DNA of 64,000 nt from Thalassobacillus devorans (GCF_011761345.1 NZ_JAASRY010000001.1:558001-622000), one strand, 5' to 3'; positions 25,358-34,205 are shown, counted from the stretch's first letter. Numbers and translations: made by a program. The notes: generated from the letters alone by a model not told the origin.

Positions 25358-26368
25358 ATGGATGTAACAGAGAAAAAAGTAATTAATCCAGCCTCCGGGG
25401 CCATTGTTATGGCTTTGGGTATTTTTTTACATGGAGTCATGAGTCATTTTTTAAACCCATCTGCAGAACGCTGGTTTGCCTTAACTTTTTTGTTCCTGGC
25501 TATAATTATCTACTCAAAATTAGTCCGGCAGTTTTTTCAAAAAGGATTTCTAACCCCTTTTTTAAATAATCCGGTTAATTCTTTTGTCATTGGTTCCTGG
25601 ATTGCAGGTTTTTCGGTGTTGGGAATTGTACTGGAACACTATACGCCATTGCTTCATTCATTGGCGGTGGGTGTGGCAGTGATCAACTCATTCTTGTGGG
25701 TATTTTTTATTTATGTAAGTATGAAGAATTTCAAGAGATTGTGGCAGCGTCCAACCTTCCATGCGACTCATGGTGTCGTCCTGTTGTCTGCTGTTGCAGC
25801 ACAATCACTCGTTGTTTTATGGGAGAAGATGTTTCCTAACCTGCCTGACTTATTCAGTCTGTCTGCGTTTGGGCTGGGTGTCTTATTTTATGCGAACGGA
25901 CTTATTTTAATTTTGAAGCGTTATTTGACAACAGATTGGTCTATCATTGAGGACTGGACAAACACGAACTGTATCATTCATGGCGGTCTTTCTATTACAG
26001 GTCTTGCCATTATTACAACGAATATGCTGGATGGTTTGTTGCTTTATTATTATTGGTTATTTGTACTTGTCGTCTTTTGCTTCGTAGAGGGGGTGGAAAT
26101 TTTACGTGCCATCAAACGAATTCAGCAAAAAGGCTGGGGAGAAGGGGTCTTTACCTACCATATCAGTCAGTGGTCACGTAATTTCACATTTGGGATGTTT
26201 TTTGCTTTTACAATGGCGATGCGTGGTAACAGCTATGATGGAAATCTACTAAATGAATTCCATCACTTCTTCTTGCCCGTATTGGCATTGGTGGTGCTGC
26301 TTGCTCTTTTGATTGAAATTATACTGTGGGCTCGTGAGGTGTTAATAGATAATAGATTTTCTTCATAG
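25358..26368 (+). CDS. Ten-helix membrane protein, possibly TDT/SLAC1-like
   Basis: 336 residues, ATG behind AGAGGAG. About ten TM helices are visible, evenly spaced, with few charged loops. The first helix (GAIVMALGIFLHGVM), THGVVLLSAVAAQSLVVLW in the middle and SRNFTFGMFFAFTMAM near the end recall tellurite-resistance/dicarboxylate (TDT) transporters and SLAC1 anion channels. The match is by pattern only and no substrate can be named. It is a single gene, followed by repeat array B3. Confidence 0.65.
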   Translation: MDVTEKKVINPASGAIVMALGIFLHGVMSHFLNPSAERWFALTFLFLAIIIYSKLVRQFFQKGFLTPFLNNPVNSFVIGSWIAGFSVLGIVLEHYTPLLHSLAVGVAVINSFLWVFFIYVSMKNFKRLWQRPTFHATHGVVLLSAVAAQSLVVLWEKMFPNLPDLFSLSAFGLGVLFYANGLILILKRYLTTDWSIIEDWTNTNCIIHGGLSITGLAIITTNMLDGLLLYYYWLFVLVVFCFVEGVEILRAIKRIQQKGWGEGVFTYHISQWSRNFTFGMFFAFTMAMRGNSYDGNLLNEFHHFFLPVLALVVLLALLIEIILWAREVLIDNRFSS

Positions 26369-26422
26369 AATGGAGTATCTTGGTATATCACGTAGGGGGA
26401 AATAATTTATTTTAATTTTATT

Positions 26423-26615
26423 CCGCGTTACATTTTTTGCGATAAAGACCGTAAGCGTATCCGAAAATAACCGGGACGGTCTTTAAAGATCGTATTAGGA
26501 TCATTAGAATCTGTGGAAATGGAGGGACGGTCCTAATTAGTGGTGTAAAGACTGCAAGAAGGAAGATGACCCAGGGGGACGTTCATTAAACCGCTAAACA
26601 CCCCAGGTCCTCCAG
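26423..26615 (+). repeat. 52-bp periodic repeat array B3
   Basis: Units start at 26423, 26475, 26526 and 26578 (52, 51 and 52 bp apart); the last is truncated and ends CACCCCAGGTCCTCC. Each complete unit begins near GACGGTC and has an internal GACC or GATC complement. The order of unit types is the same as in B4. The array fills the gap between the convergent membrane-protein and MaoC genes. Confidence 0.85.
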
Positions 26616-26634
26616 AAAATGGAAGAGTCTTGTG

Positions 26635-27003
26635 TTAGGCTCCGTCGGTTAACTGAGGAAGTAAAACCACGGAGCCTTTCACTTGTTTACCCATCAGCTT
26701 TAAATGAATATGATTTCTTTTCTTTTCAGCCTCTGCCGTAATATTTATTGTCTCATCCTGGTAAACCGGTTTGAGAAATTGCATGTCATAATCCTTAATA
26801 CGCATTCCCTTTTCCGTGAAACGGTTGGTGACATTCATGACAAGCCCCATTGTTAGTAAGCCGTGCGCAATCGGTGCCTGGAATCCTTGTTGCACTGCTT
26901 CTTTGTAATTGAAGTGAATCGGGTTGGTGTCGTTAGAAAGGTTGGCGTACTGTTTGATCATTTCTTTTGTAACGGTGATTTTGTGACTAGTTCGGAAACA
27001 CAT
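26635..27003 (-). CDS. MaoC-like hot-dog dehydratase (C-terminal-type half)
   Basis: 122 residues, ATG behind GAGGAGG. A single hot-dog domain carries the R-specific enoyl-CoA hydratase motif: YANLSNDTNPIHFNYKEA with catalytic Asp/His, then GFQAPIAHGLLTMGL. It overlaps the preceding gene by 46 bp, a sign of translational coupling. With that gene it forms a split MaoC pair like the two halves of longer hydratases. Likely role: hydration of an enoyl-CoA in the pathway of the adjacent ligase and thiolase. Confidence 0.87.
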   Translation of the reverse strand: MCFRTSHKITVTKEMIKQYANLSNDTNPIHFNYKEAVQQGFQAPIAHGLLTMGLVMNVTNRFTEKGMRIKDYDMQFLKPVYQDETINITAEAEKKRNHIHLKLMGKQVKGSVVLLPQLTDGA

Positions 27004-27311
27004 TTAGAACAAACCTCCTCATGCTGGTCATACAAGTAAAGGGATTGCGTGTAAAAAACATGGTTGCTCCTTTGTTTATTTACTTTTAGTATTACTTGGC
27101 ATTGATAGGTTTCATCGATATCAAGTTCTTTTTCACATGTACCATATTGTTTTCTAAGAATGGCCGGAGAGGTTGTACGCCATGGTAATTCAATGAAACG
27201 GTAAAAAATCATAGCGAAGGTTGGGGGCAGGGTGGACTGCTCGCCAAAGATCTCTTCATATTCCTGAACCATTTTTTTCGTAATAGTTATAGGTACTCTC
27301 TCTGTTTTCAT
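26958..27311 (-). CDS. MaoC-like hot-dog dehydratase (N-terminal-type half)
   Basis: 117 residues from the ATG at 27311, which overlaps the thiolase stop as ATGA. The sequence (VPITITKKMVQEYEEIFGEQ, then LPPTFAMIFYRF) resembles the FAS1-type/N-terminal MaoC dehydratase fold, which usually lacks the catalytic pair. It probably forms a heterodimer with the next gene product. In staphylococci a similar small gene follows vraA and vraB as vraC; the resemblance is by position. Confidence 0.72.
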   Translation of the reverse strand: MKTERVPITITKKMVQEYEEIFGEQSTLPPTFAMIFYRFIELPWRTTSPAILRKQYGTCEKELDIDETYQCQVILKVNKQRSNHVFYTQSLYLYDQHEEVCSKCVSELVTKSPLQKK

Positions 27312-28402
27312 TGTGGATATTCCCATAACATAGAAACCCCCATCCCCCCGCCTATCCCTATAACAGACAGGCAATACTTAGTTAAGGATCGCTGAACTTC
27401 ATAAAATAACCGAGTGACTAGAATAGCACCAGAGGCCCCATAAGGATGACCTGATGCAATAGCCCCACCTTTTGGATTGATTTTTTCATATGGAATCGAA
27501 AGCTCCCGGGAAATGAGAACGGCTTTCGCAGCGAACGCCTCATTGAGTTCAATCAGATCAATATCTTGAACAGTTAGATCACACTTTTTAAGCAGGGAAG
27601 AAATAGCGGAAACGGCTCCTGTAATCGGATGATTTGGATCCACTCCAGTAACGGCACTGTCCACAAATCGTAAAACAGGGCGGTACCCAAGTTCGATGGC
27701 TTTTGCTTCAGACATCACCAAAACGGCTGCAGCTCCATCATTAATTCCGCAACAGTTTCCCATCGTTATTGTTCCATTTTTATTGAAACAGGGGGATAAC
27801 CGTTTAAGCAGGCGATGGTAGTTGATTCTTGGATTCGGGCTTTCATCGATTGGAGGAAGCCCCTGCGAGCTTATAATTTCCTCATGGACGTATCCTTTTT
27901 CCAACGCATCAAGCGCTCGCTGATAACTTAACAGGGCATATTCATCCTGCATCTTTCTTGTGATGCCGTATTTTTGTGCGGTCTGATCTGCTGCGATTCC
28001 CATATCCGGATCGCCGATATTTTCCGGCGAAAACCGCGCCCGTCCCTCAAAGGGCGATTGACTGCAACTTTCTACTCCGCCTGCAATGAATATATCCCCA
28101 GCACCACCCTGGATCAGATGACAGGCAAGTCGAATCGCTTCCAGCCCTGATCCGCACTGGCGGTCGATGGTGACACCAGGAGTCGAAATATCCTGCCCAC
28201 TTGCTAAAGAGGATAATCTTGCTAAATTTCCACCAGGGCCAATCGCATTTCCTAATAAAATATCATCTACTGGACATGGGAGGTTTTGAACGAGTTCCTG
28301 AATGACAGGGGCAATCAATTTTTCAGGAGGGAAGTCCTTTAAAATACCGCCTTTTTTTCCAATCGCTGTTCGTTTTGCTTGAACAATAACGGCTCTTCTC
28401 AT
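27308..28402 (-). CDS. yhfS: Thiolase family protein lacking the C-terminal catalytic Cys
   Basis: 364 residues from the ATG at 28402, which overlaps the ligase stop as ATGA with GGAGGTGG upstream. It has the acyl-accepting Cys in IDRQCGSGLEAI, NEAF in IELNEAFAAKA and the catalytic His in ASGHPYGASGAI. The C-terminal CxGGG motif, whose Cys is the usual general base, reads VIGIGGGMG here, with Gly in its place. The family joins or cleaves acyl-CoAs; the missing base makes the reaction uncertain. The gene order bioY-ligase-thiolase matches B. subtilis yhfU-yhfT-yhfS. Confidence 0.88.
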   Translation of the reverse strand: MRRAVIVQAKRTAIGKKGGILKDFPPEKLIAPVIQELVQNLPCPVDDILLGNAIGPGGNLARLSSLASGQDISTPGVTIDRQCGSGLEAIRLACHLIQGGAGDIFIAGGVESCSQSPFEGRARFSPENIGDPDMGIAADQTAQKYGITRKMQDEYALLSYQRALDALEKGYVHEEIISSQGLPPIDESPNPRINYHRLLKRLSPCFNKNGTITMGNCCGINDGAAAVLVMSEAKAIELGYRPVLRFVDSAVTGVDPNHPITGAVSAISSLLKKCDLTVQDIDLIELNEAFAAKAVLISRELSIPYEKINPKGGAIASGHPYGASGAILVTRLFYEVQRSLTKYCLSVIGIGGGMGVSMLWEYPQ

Positions 28403-29847
28403 ACCTGTTCCACCTCCAGCCATTTCCTTACTTCCTTACGAGCGATTTTGCCCCCGGATGTATAGGGGAAGTGTGTGACTTTCTTCCAGATTCTCGGAAT
28501 CTTATAAGGAGTTAATTGTTTTAGACAATGAGATTTCAATGCGGTTATCGACACGTCTCCTTTGATACATGCGGCTATTTTTTCTCCCCAGTATGGATCA
28601 TTCACACCGCATACCACTGCCTCTTCAACATTGTCCATCTTTTTTAAGACCTTTTCAATTTCCTGGGGGTAAATATTGATGCCCCCATAAAGAATCATGT
28701 CATTTTTACGACCGATTACATACACAAATCCGTTTTTATCTTTTTTGACAAGATCATGTACGGTCGCCCATTCTCCGTCCCATGCGTTTTGGTTTTCTTC
28801 CTTATCATTAAGATAACCGTCAAAAAGCATAGGACTCTTCACATATAGTATACCGGCTTCATTTGGGCGAGCTTCCCTGCCATCTTCTCTGCGTATGACC
28901 ATATCCACGTTGTGAACAGGCCTGCCGACTGAATCACCGTGTGCCGTTTGTTCGTTCTCTTTTAACACGGTAACAAAACTTAACTCAGAAGCACCGTAGA
29001 ATTCAAAAAGTGAAGCATGCGGAAAATTCCGTTTCATTGTTTTCTTTACCGAGCTCAGCAATTTGGCTCCAGTCGATATGAACGTAACTTCCTGATCTTC
29101 TTTCCAGTCCTCATCCAATAATGCCTGAATCATAGTAGGGACAGTATAGACGACAGAAATGGGATATTGGTGGAATGCCTGAATCAGACGGCCAGGCGCG
29201 AACTTTTTTAATAAATAGACAGTGCCACCTATGTATAGAGTACTTAAAGCTCCGTATAAAAAAGTGGAATTTACAAAAGATCCCGGGATTAACACATGAT
29301 CGCTTTCCGCCAACCCGAGATCCTCCTGATTACAGCGGAACGATTCCACCCATGATTGATGAGAGCGGATAAATGCTTTGGGCTGCCCAGTCGAACCTGA
29401 AGTGAACCCGATATAAAAAGGAGGGTTGGACGGATGATCTGCATGCCATTCATTCCGGTGCCTGATCCAATCTTTAATCTCTTCGGAAAAAATGACCTTG
29501 ATTGAATGAGTGTGAAACGAATCTTTTATACTTTCATCAGCGATGATAATATCCGGTTGGGTTTGACGGAGTCGTTCATCTATCTCTCCTTGCTTCCATC
29601 GCATATCCCCGACAATACTTGCCCATCCTGCTGCACATGCACCGGCAAATACCTGTAAAAACAAATGGCCATTTGGCAGGAATATAGCTACCCGATGGTG
29701 GGTAGCCGGCTCCTGAGAAAAGGCGGCAGCAGTGAGCCGGACCATGCTTTCCCAATCCCGGTATAGGATTGTTTCATCTTCTGTAATGATGGCAGGACGA
29801 TCCGGTTGACGACTGGCATGCAGAGGATAGGGATCGGTAATATTCAT
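28399..29847 (-). CDS. yhfT: AMP-dependent acyl-CoA synthetase
   Basis: 482 residues, starting directly after the bioY stop. Adenylate-forming motifs are intact: FTSGSTGQPKAF (phosphate loop) near 150, FEFYGASELSFV near 280, LYVKSPMLFDGYL, IGRKNDMILYGGINIYPQE (hinge) and the catalytic Lys of TSGGKIARKEV. It activates an acid as acyl-AMP and acyl-CoA; chain length is not readable. As the first enzyme after a biotin transporter, it might supply an acyl-CoA such as a pimeloyl precursor, but this is not shown. Confidence 0.92.
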   Translation of the reverse strand: MNITDPYPLHASRQPDRPAIITEDETILYRDWESMVRLTAAAFSQEPATHHRVAIFLPNGHLFLQVFAGACAAGWASIVGDMRWKQGEIDERLRQTQPDIIIADESIKDSFHTHSIKVIFSEEIKDWIRHRNEWHADHPSNPPFYIGFTSGSTGQPKAFIRSHQSWVESFRCNQEDLGLAESDHVLIPGSFVNSTFLYGALSTLYIGGTVYLLKKFAPGRLIQAFHQYPISVVYTVPTMIQALLDEDWKEDQEVTFISTGAKLLSSVKKTMKRNFPHASLFEFYGASELSFVTVLKENEQTAHGDSVGRPVHNVDMVIRREDGREARPNEAGILYVKSPMLFDGYLNDKEENQNAWDGEWATVHDLVKKDKNGFVYVIGRKNDMILYGGINIYPQEIEKVLKKMDNVEEAVVCGVNDPYWGEKIAACIKGDVSITALKSHCLKQLTPYKIPRIWKKVTHFPYTSGGKIARKEVRKWLEVEQV

Positions 29848-30408
29848 TCACACGCGCACCTCTCTTTTAAATGGAGCTGCATAATACAACTTGACAGCAA
29901 TAAATGAAGCTATCGTCACTTTCAAAACATCACCCGGCAGGAATGCGAGGCTGAGAATGGACGCTTCACTAACAGAAATCTGCATGATCATGGCCTGGAT
30001 CGGCACTCCAATGAAGTAGATAATGAATATCCCGCCGATTAAGTTAACCATCATCATCTTCCAGAACGTTACCTCTTTCATAAACTGACATAAATAACCG
30101 ATGACAAATGCACCAGCGATCCAGCCCATCAAGAAGCCAGCGGATGGTGTGAAGAAAACGCCTATTCCGCCACGGCCCCCTGATAGTAGCGGTGCCCCTG
30201 CCATCACAAGCAATAGAAATAACACTTGGCTTAATGCTGCATATTTAGGACCGTAATGGGCTCCGAGCACACTGCCAGCAAGCATGACGCCCAGGGTCTG
30301 CATGGTAATTGGAACAGGTGAAAAGCCTAAAGGAATCGGTGGAAGAAGTCCTAATACACCCATAATTGATGCAAACATAGATACATAGATTAAGTGATTG
30401 AGTTTCAT
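29848..30408 (-). CDS. bioY: BioY biotin transporter S component
   Basis: 186 residues from the ATG at 30408, behind AGGAGG; the frame continues upstream without a ribosome site. BioY is the membrane substrate-binding component of ECF biotin importers. About six TM helices, LGFSPVPITMQTLGVMLAG and the biotin-site loop GRGGIGVFFTPSAGFLMGW are characteristic. A candidate BirA operator overlaps the leader, and four more genes are coupled downstream, so the whole operon may respond to biotin. Confidence 0.94.
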   Translation of the reverse strand: MKLNHLIYVSMFASIMGVLGLLPPIPLGFSPVPITMQTLGVMLAGSVLGAHYGPKYAALSQVLFLLLVMAGAPLLSGGRGGIGVFFTPSAGFLMGWIAGAFVIGYLCQFMKEVTFWKMMMVNLIGGIFIIYFIGVPIQAMIMQISVSEASILSLAFLPGDVLKVTIASFIAVKLYYAAPFKREVRV

Positions 30409-30439
30409 CGTAAACCTCCTGTTGTTTTTGGTTAACATA
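30407..30439 (-). promoter_or_regulatory. Candidate BirA operator before bioY
   Basis: On the minus strand ATGTTAAC, 15 bases, then GTTTACGAT fits the Gram-positive BirA consensus wwTGTtAAC-N15-GTTaACAww with mismatches only in the right half. It overlaps the bioY ribosome site and start codon. Confidence 0.6.
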
Positions 30440-30551
30440 TATAAGTATTGCAATGGATGAGGATAGTGTCAAGAGGACGCAGAATAGCTTGGGAAAGATT
30501 CTTGAGTAATAGAGGGAGTTTTGAAATAATTGTAACTAGTTTAAGAGATAT

Positions 30552-30744
30552 TAGCGGTATTGATATGACGGTAAGGACCGTAAACGCCACTGAAAATAGC
30601 CGTGACGGTCTTTAGAGAGCAGATAAGGACCATAAGAATCGATGAAACTGGAATAGACGGTCCTGATAAGTGGTTTAATGACCGCAAGAAGGAAGATGAC
30701 CAGGCGTGACGTTCATTAAACGGCTAAACACCCCAGGTCCTCCA
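30552..30744 (+). repeat. 52-bp periodic repeat array B4
   Basis: Units start at 30552, 30604, 30656 and 30708, each exactly 52 bp; the last is truncated at CACCCCAGGTCCTCC. It matches B3 unit by unit, including AAGAAGGAAGATGACC in the third unit. It lies between divergent bioY and the acetyltransferase gene. Confidence 0.87.
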
Positions 30745-30861
30745 GATATAGGAAACTGGCTGAGTTGCAGATAAGCTTGGTTCAACGTTAGAAAAGGCGC
30801 ACGACGCTCCCTAGTGTGGTTTTCCTGTAATGACAAAAATTTTATAAAGGAAGATGCACCA

Positions 30862-31416
30862 ATGAGAACAGAAAAAGAGAAGATGCTGGCGGGGGAGATG
30901 TATGATCCGGCTGACCCGGTACTGGCAAAAGACCGTGAAGAAGCAAGGCGCAAGGTGAGATTATATAACCAAACCCTGGAAACGGAAGGGGAAAAACGGG
31001 CGGAGTTGTTGAATGAGCTGCTTGGTTCTGCCGGGGAGAATGCGTTTATAGAACCGACAATCCGGTTTGATTATGGCTATAATACCCACGTCGGCGATAA
31101 CTTTTTTGCCAATTTTGACTGTACGATTCTCGACGTTTGTGAAGTACGGTTCGGCGATAATTGTATGCTGGCGCCGGGTGTACAGATCTATACAGCCACC
31201 CACCCGCTCGATGCGACGGAACGCAATTCCGGGAAAGAATATGCGAAACCGATTACGTTTGGAGACAATGTCTGGATTGGCGGCAGTGCGGTTATTAATC
31301 CGGGGGTGTCGGTCGGGGACAATGCTGTGATCGCTGCTGGTGCTGTGGTGACCAAAGATGTACCGGAGAATGTGGTGGTCGGCGGCAATCCGGCCAAGGT
31401 AATAAAACAGATTTGA
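30862..31416 (+). CDS. maa: Maltose/galactoside O-acetyltransferase (hexapeptide family)
   Basis: 184 residues from the ATG at 30862, behind AAAGGAAG. It acetylates sugars such as maltose or glucose with acetyl-CoA. The N-terminal Mac domain ([20 protein letters not shown]) is followed by a left-handed beta-helix ([33 protein letters not shown] with the catalytic His, [35 protein letters not shown]). Length and motifs match Maa of B. subtilis. Monocistronic. Confidence 0.93.
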   Translation: MRTEKEKMLAGEMYDPADPVLAKDREEARRKVRLYNQTLETEGEKRAELLNELLGSAGENAFIEPTIRFDYGYNTHVGDNFFANFDCTILDVCEVRFGDNCMLAPGVQIYTATHPLDATERNSGKEYAKPITFGDNVWIGGSAVINPGVSVGDNAVIAAGAVVTKDVPENVVVGGNPAKVIKQI

Positions 31417-31419
31417 TTT

Positions 31420-31447
31420 GAGCCTGAACATGCAGGCTCTTTTTTTG
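31420..31447 (+). terminator. Terminator of maa
   Basis: GAGCCTG and CAGGCTC pair around AACATG, followed by seven T residues. Confidence 0.9.
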
Positions 31448-31468
31448 CATATGGGAGCGGTGGGGATG

Positions 31469-31552
31469 CTTAGGGCGGTATGTTATCGAGTTAGGGAGGT
31501 ATGTACCTGAATTAAGTCAGTATATTGCGGCGTTAAGTAAGAATAACTCTCT
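31469..31552 (+). repeat. 21-bp tandem array A4 (TAT type)
   Basis: Four units begin at 31469, 31490, 31511 and 31532, exactly 21 bp apart. The first three have TAT at positions 11-13 (for example GTTAGGGAGGTAT); the fourth has AAT. It lies between the maa terminator and the terminator of the convergent EamA gene. Confidence 0.88.
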
Positions 31553-31555
31553 ATT

Positions 31556-31592
31556 AATAAAAGTACCTGCTCCCAAAAGGAGAGCAGGCATG
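31556..31592 (-). terminator. Terminator of the EamA gene pair
   Basis: On the minus strand CCTGCTC and GAGCAGG pair around TCCTTTTGG, followed by TACTTTTATT. Confidence 0.75.
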
Positions 31593-31599
31593 TTTTAAA

Positions 31600-32520
31600 T
31601 TAAGAAGTATTTCTGTTGTAAGCGGGTGTCCGGTATTTTTTCATCAGGTGTCTTCTGCCGAGCACATTGATGGTGATCACCCCCAACAAGGCGACTGCAC
31701 CACCGATAAGCGACAACATAGATGGAAGTTCATTCAGCCAGACCCATCCGAAAAAGACAGCGACAGCAGGTTCGAGGTACATCATGCTTGTCACGGAGCT
31801 GGCGTTGCCGAGCGACAGGGCGGTCGACCAGGTGACGTAAGCGACGCCTGCGGGGAAGATACCGACATAAATGGCGGCGAGATTCGCTTCCATACTTGCC
31901 TGCTGGACGGTATCGAACAGACCCGGGCTGAAGATGAAAAAGGGAATGGTACCGGCCCATGTGACGTAAGCGGTCAGCTCGATCGGCTTGTAGCGGCGGA
32001 AGAACGGTTTTTGGAAAACGAAAAAAATGGAAGTTGCGACCGTTGCCATCACTAACAGCAAGGCCCCGGAAGACAGGGTGAAGCTTGATCCGGAAGACCC
32101 GACCGTGATCAGCAGAATGCCGATAAAACCGATGGTGAGCCCGGTCCAGCCGAAGGTGCCGAGTTTTTCTTTTAACGCGATAACGGCGATGATCGCTGTG
32201 AAAATCGGCGCGGCTCCGATCAGCATACCCGCAGTCCCGGACGAGACGGTGATTTCACCGAATGTAACACCGATGTGATAGATGCTGATGCCGACAAACC
32301 CGAGCCCCAATAATGGAAGGACGTCTTTTTTTATTGGCAGCTTGAATTTCACGCCGGGCCACAGGGCGTAAACCGCAAACAAAGTGGATGCGATCAGGTA
32401 ACGGAACAGCACAAGGTGTCCCGCGGTATAGCCGCCGTGGAGGCTCGCGCGGATCGCAGCAAACGTCGAACCCCAGATCAGTACCGTAATAAAAGCCAGT
32501 GTAAATGCCTGTTTGTTCAT
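31600..32520 (-). CDS. EamA/DMT family transporter
   Basis: 306 residues, ATG behind AAAGGAGG. Ten TM helices form two EamA repeats, the first starting FTLAFITVLIWGSTFAAIRA, with GITFGEITVSSGTAGMLI-like TM4 and the second repeat's MMYLEPAVAVFFGWVWLNE. DMT exporters remove amino acids, metabolites or drugs. It lies 15 bp after the second exporter gene on the same strand, and both are divergent from an XRE-cupin regulator that probably controls them. Confidence 0.9.
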   Translation of the reverse strand: MNKQAFTLAFITVLIWGSTFAAIRASLHGGYTAGHLVLFRYLIASTLFAVYALWPGVKFKLPIKKDVLPLLGLGFVGISIYHIGVTFGEITVSSGTAGMLIGAAPIFTAIIAVIALKEKLGTFGWTGLTIGFIGILLITVGSSGSSFTLSSGALLLVMATVATSIFFVFQKPFFRRYKPIELTAYVTWAGTIPFFIFSPGLFDTVQQASMEANLAAIYVGIFPAGVAYVTWSTALSLGNASSVTSMMYLEPAVAVFFGWVWLNELPSMLSLIGGAVALLGVITINVLGRRHLMKKYRTPAYNRNTS

Positions 32521-32535
32521 CGCAGCAACCTCCTT

Positions 32536-33519
32536 TCAGGCTCCGAATGATTCCTTTTTGGTTTCCTTGAGCGGGGAAGCAGGACGCTTTTTTGTAAAAT
32601 AACTGTGCAGGGTCATGCCGGTAATGATGATGACGAGTCCTGCCACAGCGATGCCACTAGGGAGCGGGGCAGACAGCAGCCAGGCTTCTCCGAGCAGGAC
32701 GAATAATACTTGGGTGGACTGGGTCGCTTCGACGGCAGCAAGCTTTCCTTGATTTTTTCTCGCCCGGTCCGTTGCAATGAAAAATAACGTCGTGGCGATG
32801 ACACCGGAGCTGACTGCGACAATGAACGTCTGCAGCAGCTGGTCATTGGACGGCGCGCCTGCAGTGACCCAGCCAGTAGCCGCAATGAGCAGCCAAAACG
32901 GGAGGCTGGCGAGGGTCATTCCGAGCACCCGTTGAAAGGTATCAAGCCTCCCGCCGCATAACTCCATCATTTTCCGGTTGCCGAGCGGATACGCAAATGC
33001 TGCGATAACGACCGGCAGCACACCGATCAGCATATCATAAACGGTCAGCTCTCCTGCTTTTTGCACCTGGATCAAGGCCACCCCGAACAGAATCAACAGA
33101 GAAAAAGTCAGGGCCCTCACTTCCAGCTTGTTCCGTACTTTGACAGGACCTTCGGGGGTCTCAATTCTTTTGTGAAAAAGCGGGCCAAGCAGTGCCCCTG
33201 CGACGATCGTCATCTGCCAGGTGCCGGCAACGAGCCAGCCGGGACCATAGGCCGCCGCGTAGGTAAGCGGGGCATAAAATAAAACAAACCCGACAAAACT
33301 CCAGGTTATCCAAGGGAAAGGATTACGTCTTAATTGGGCAATCACTTGCCGGCCATTCTTCCTGACGAGTACAATAAGAATTAAAAACGGTACCATAAAA
33401 AGAAACCGTAGCGATGAACTCCATAACCAGCTGCCGCCCGACAGCTCCATGGAGCGGTTCAATATGAACGTCACCGCAAAGAAGACAGACGCCAATATTC
33501 CGATCAGAATCTCTTTCAT
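32536..33519 (-). CDS. Multidrug-efflux-like DMT transporter
   Basis: 327 residues from the ATG at 33519 behind GCGGGGATG; an upstream in-frame start lies in the AT-rich promoter. About ten TM helices, starting IGILASVFFAVTFILNRSME, with YPLGNRKMMELCGGRLDTFQ in a loop, match the multidrug-resistance efflux branch of the DMT superfamily. It is the promoter-proximal gene of a two-exporter operon. The two products share little sequence, so they may work singly rather than as a pair. Confidence 0.87.
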   Translation of the reverse strand: MKEILIGILASVFFAVTFILNRSMELSGGSWLWSSSLRFLFMVPFLILIVLVRKNGRQVIAQLRRNPFPWITWSFVGFVLFYAPLTYAAAYGPGWLVAGTWQMTIVAGALLGPLFHKRIETPEGPVKVRNKLEVRALTFSLLILFGVALIQVQKAGELTVYDMLIGVLPVVIAAFAYPLGNRKMMELCGGRLDTFQRVLGMTLASLPFWLLIAATGWVTAGAPSNDQLLQTFIVAVSSGVIATTLFFIATDRARKNQGKLAAVEATQSTQVLFVLLGEAWLLSAPLPSGIAVAGLVIIITGMTLHSYFTKKRPASPLKETKKESFGA

Positions 33520-33623
33520 ATCATCCCCGCTTTTCGATTTGTAAAGTATACTATATATCCTATAAACTATATTATACATATATTCCTAGTGCCTGCCCAG
33601 GAAAATCAGGAAGGAGAAATTCA
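33520..33623. promoter_or_regulatory. Divergent promoter region of exporter operon and regulator
   Basis: An AT-rich stretch at 33540-33590 has several TATAAT/TATACT-like words on both strands (GTATACTATATATCC, ACTATATTATACATATAT). It likely holds both promoters and the operator for the XRE-cupin protein. No clean symmetric operator is evident. Confidence 0.4.
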
Positions 33624-34205
33624 GTGGACGAGTACCAGAAGGAAGTGGAAAAGTTAGCGAAGCAAGTAGGTTCCACCCTAAGAAACATCCGAAAAGAAAA
33701 AGGAATCAGCTTACAGCAGCTCAGTGAACAGACGGGGGTGAGCGCGCTGACGCTAGGGAACATCGAGCGAGGAGAGGCTAACCCGTCGCTTGCTGTGATT
33801 TGGAAGATAGCGAATGGCTTGAGAATTCCTATCTCGATGCTTTTGAATGAACAACAGGAAGTGAAAATATCCAGGAATCATGAAGGGAATCGGGTTTTCA
33901 GTGACGATGAAGCCATCCGACTCGAGCCGATGTTTGATACGTCAGGCTATGGATCGATGGAAATCCACCGCGCCTTTTTGAAAGGGAATGAGGAGTACAC
34001 CCCCGGCGCCCACCAGCCAGGCGTGGTCGAGTATGTAACCGTGATGGAAGGGGAAGTGCAGGTGAAAGTCGATGATGAGGTCTACCACCTTGATGAGTAT
34101 GACTCGATCAAGTTCAAAGGTGACAGAGAGCACGCCTACATCAATCCGACTGACCAGGTCGCAGTCCTGCACTTCGTTATGACGTATGCCGATGGCCGGC
34201 GGTGA
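33624..34205 (+). CDS. XRE-cupin transcriptional regulator
   Basis: 193 residues from a GTG start behind AAGGAG. Residues about 15-70 form an HTH_3 domain (LRNIRKEKGISLQQLSEQTG, LTLGNIERGEANPSLAVIWK), and 110-190 a cupin (EEYTPGAHQPGVVEYVTVME, GDREHAYINP). Such regulators sense small ligands with the cupin and usually act next door; divergence from the exporters supports control of them. The ligand is not known. Confidence 0.9.
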   Translation: MDEYQKEVEKLAKQVGSTLRNIRKEKGISLQQLSEQTGVSALTLGNIERGEANPSLAVIWKIANGLRIPISMLLNEQQEVKISRNHEGNRVFSDDEAIRLEPMFDTSGYGSMEIHRAFLKGNEEYTPGAHQPGVVEYVTVMEGEVQVKVDDEVYHLDEYDSIKFKGDREHAYINPTDQVAVLHFVMTYADGRR

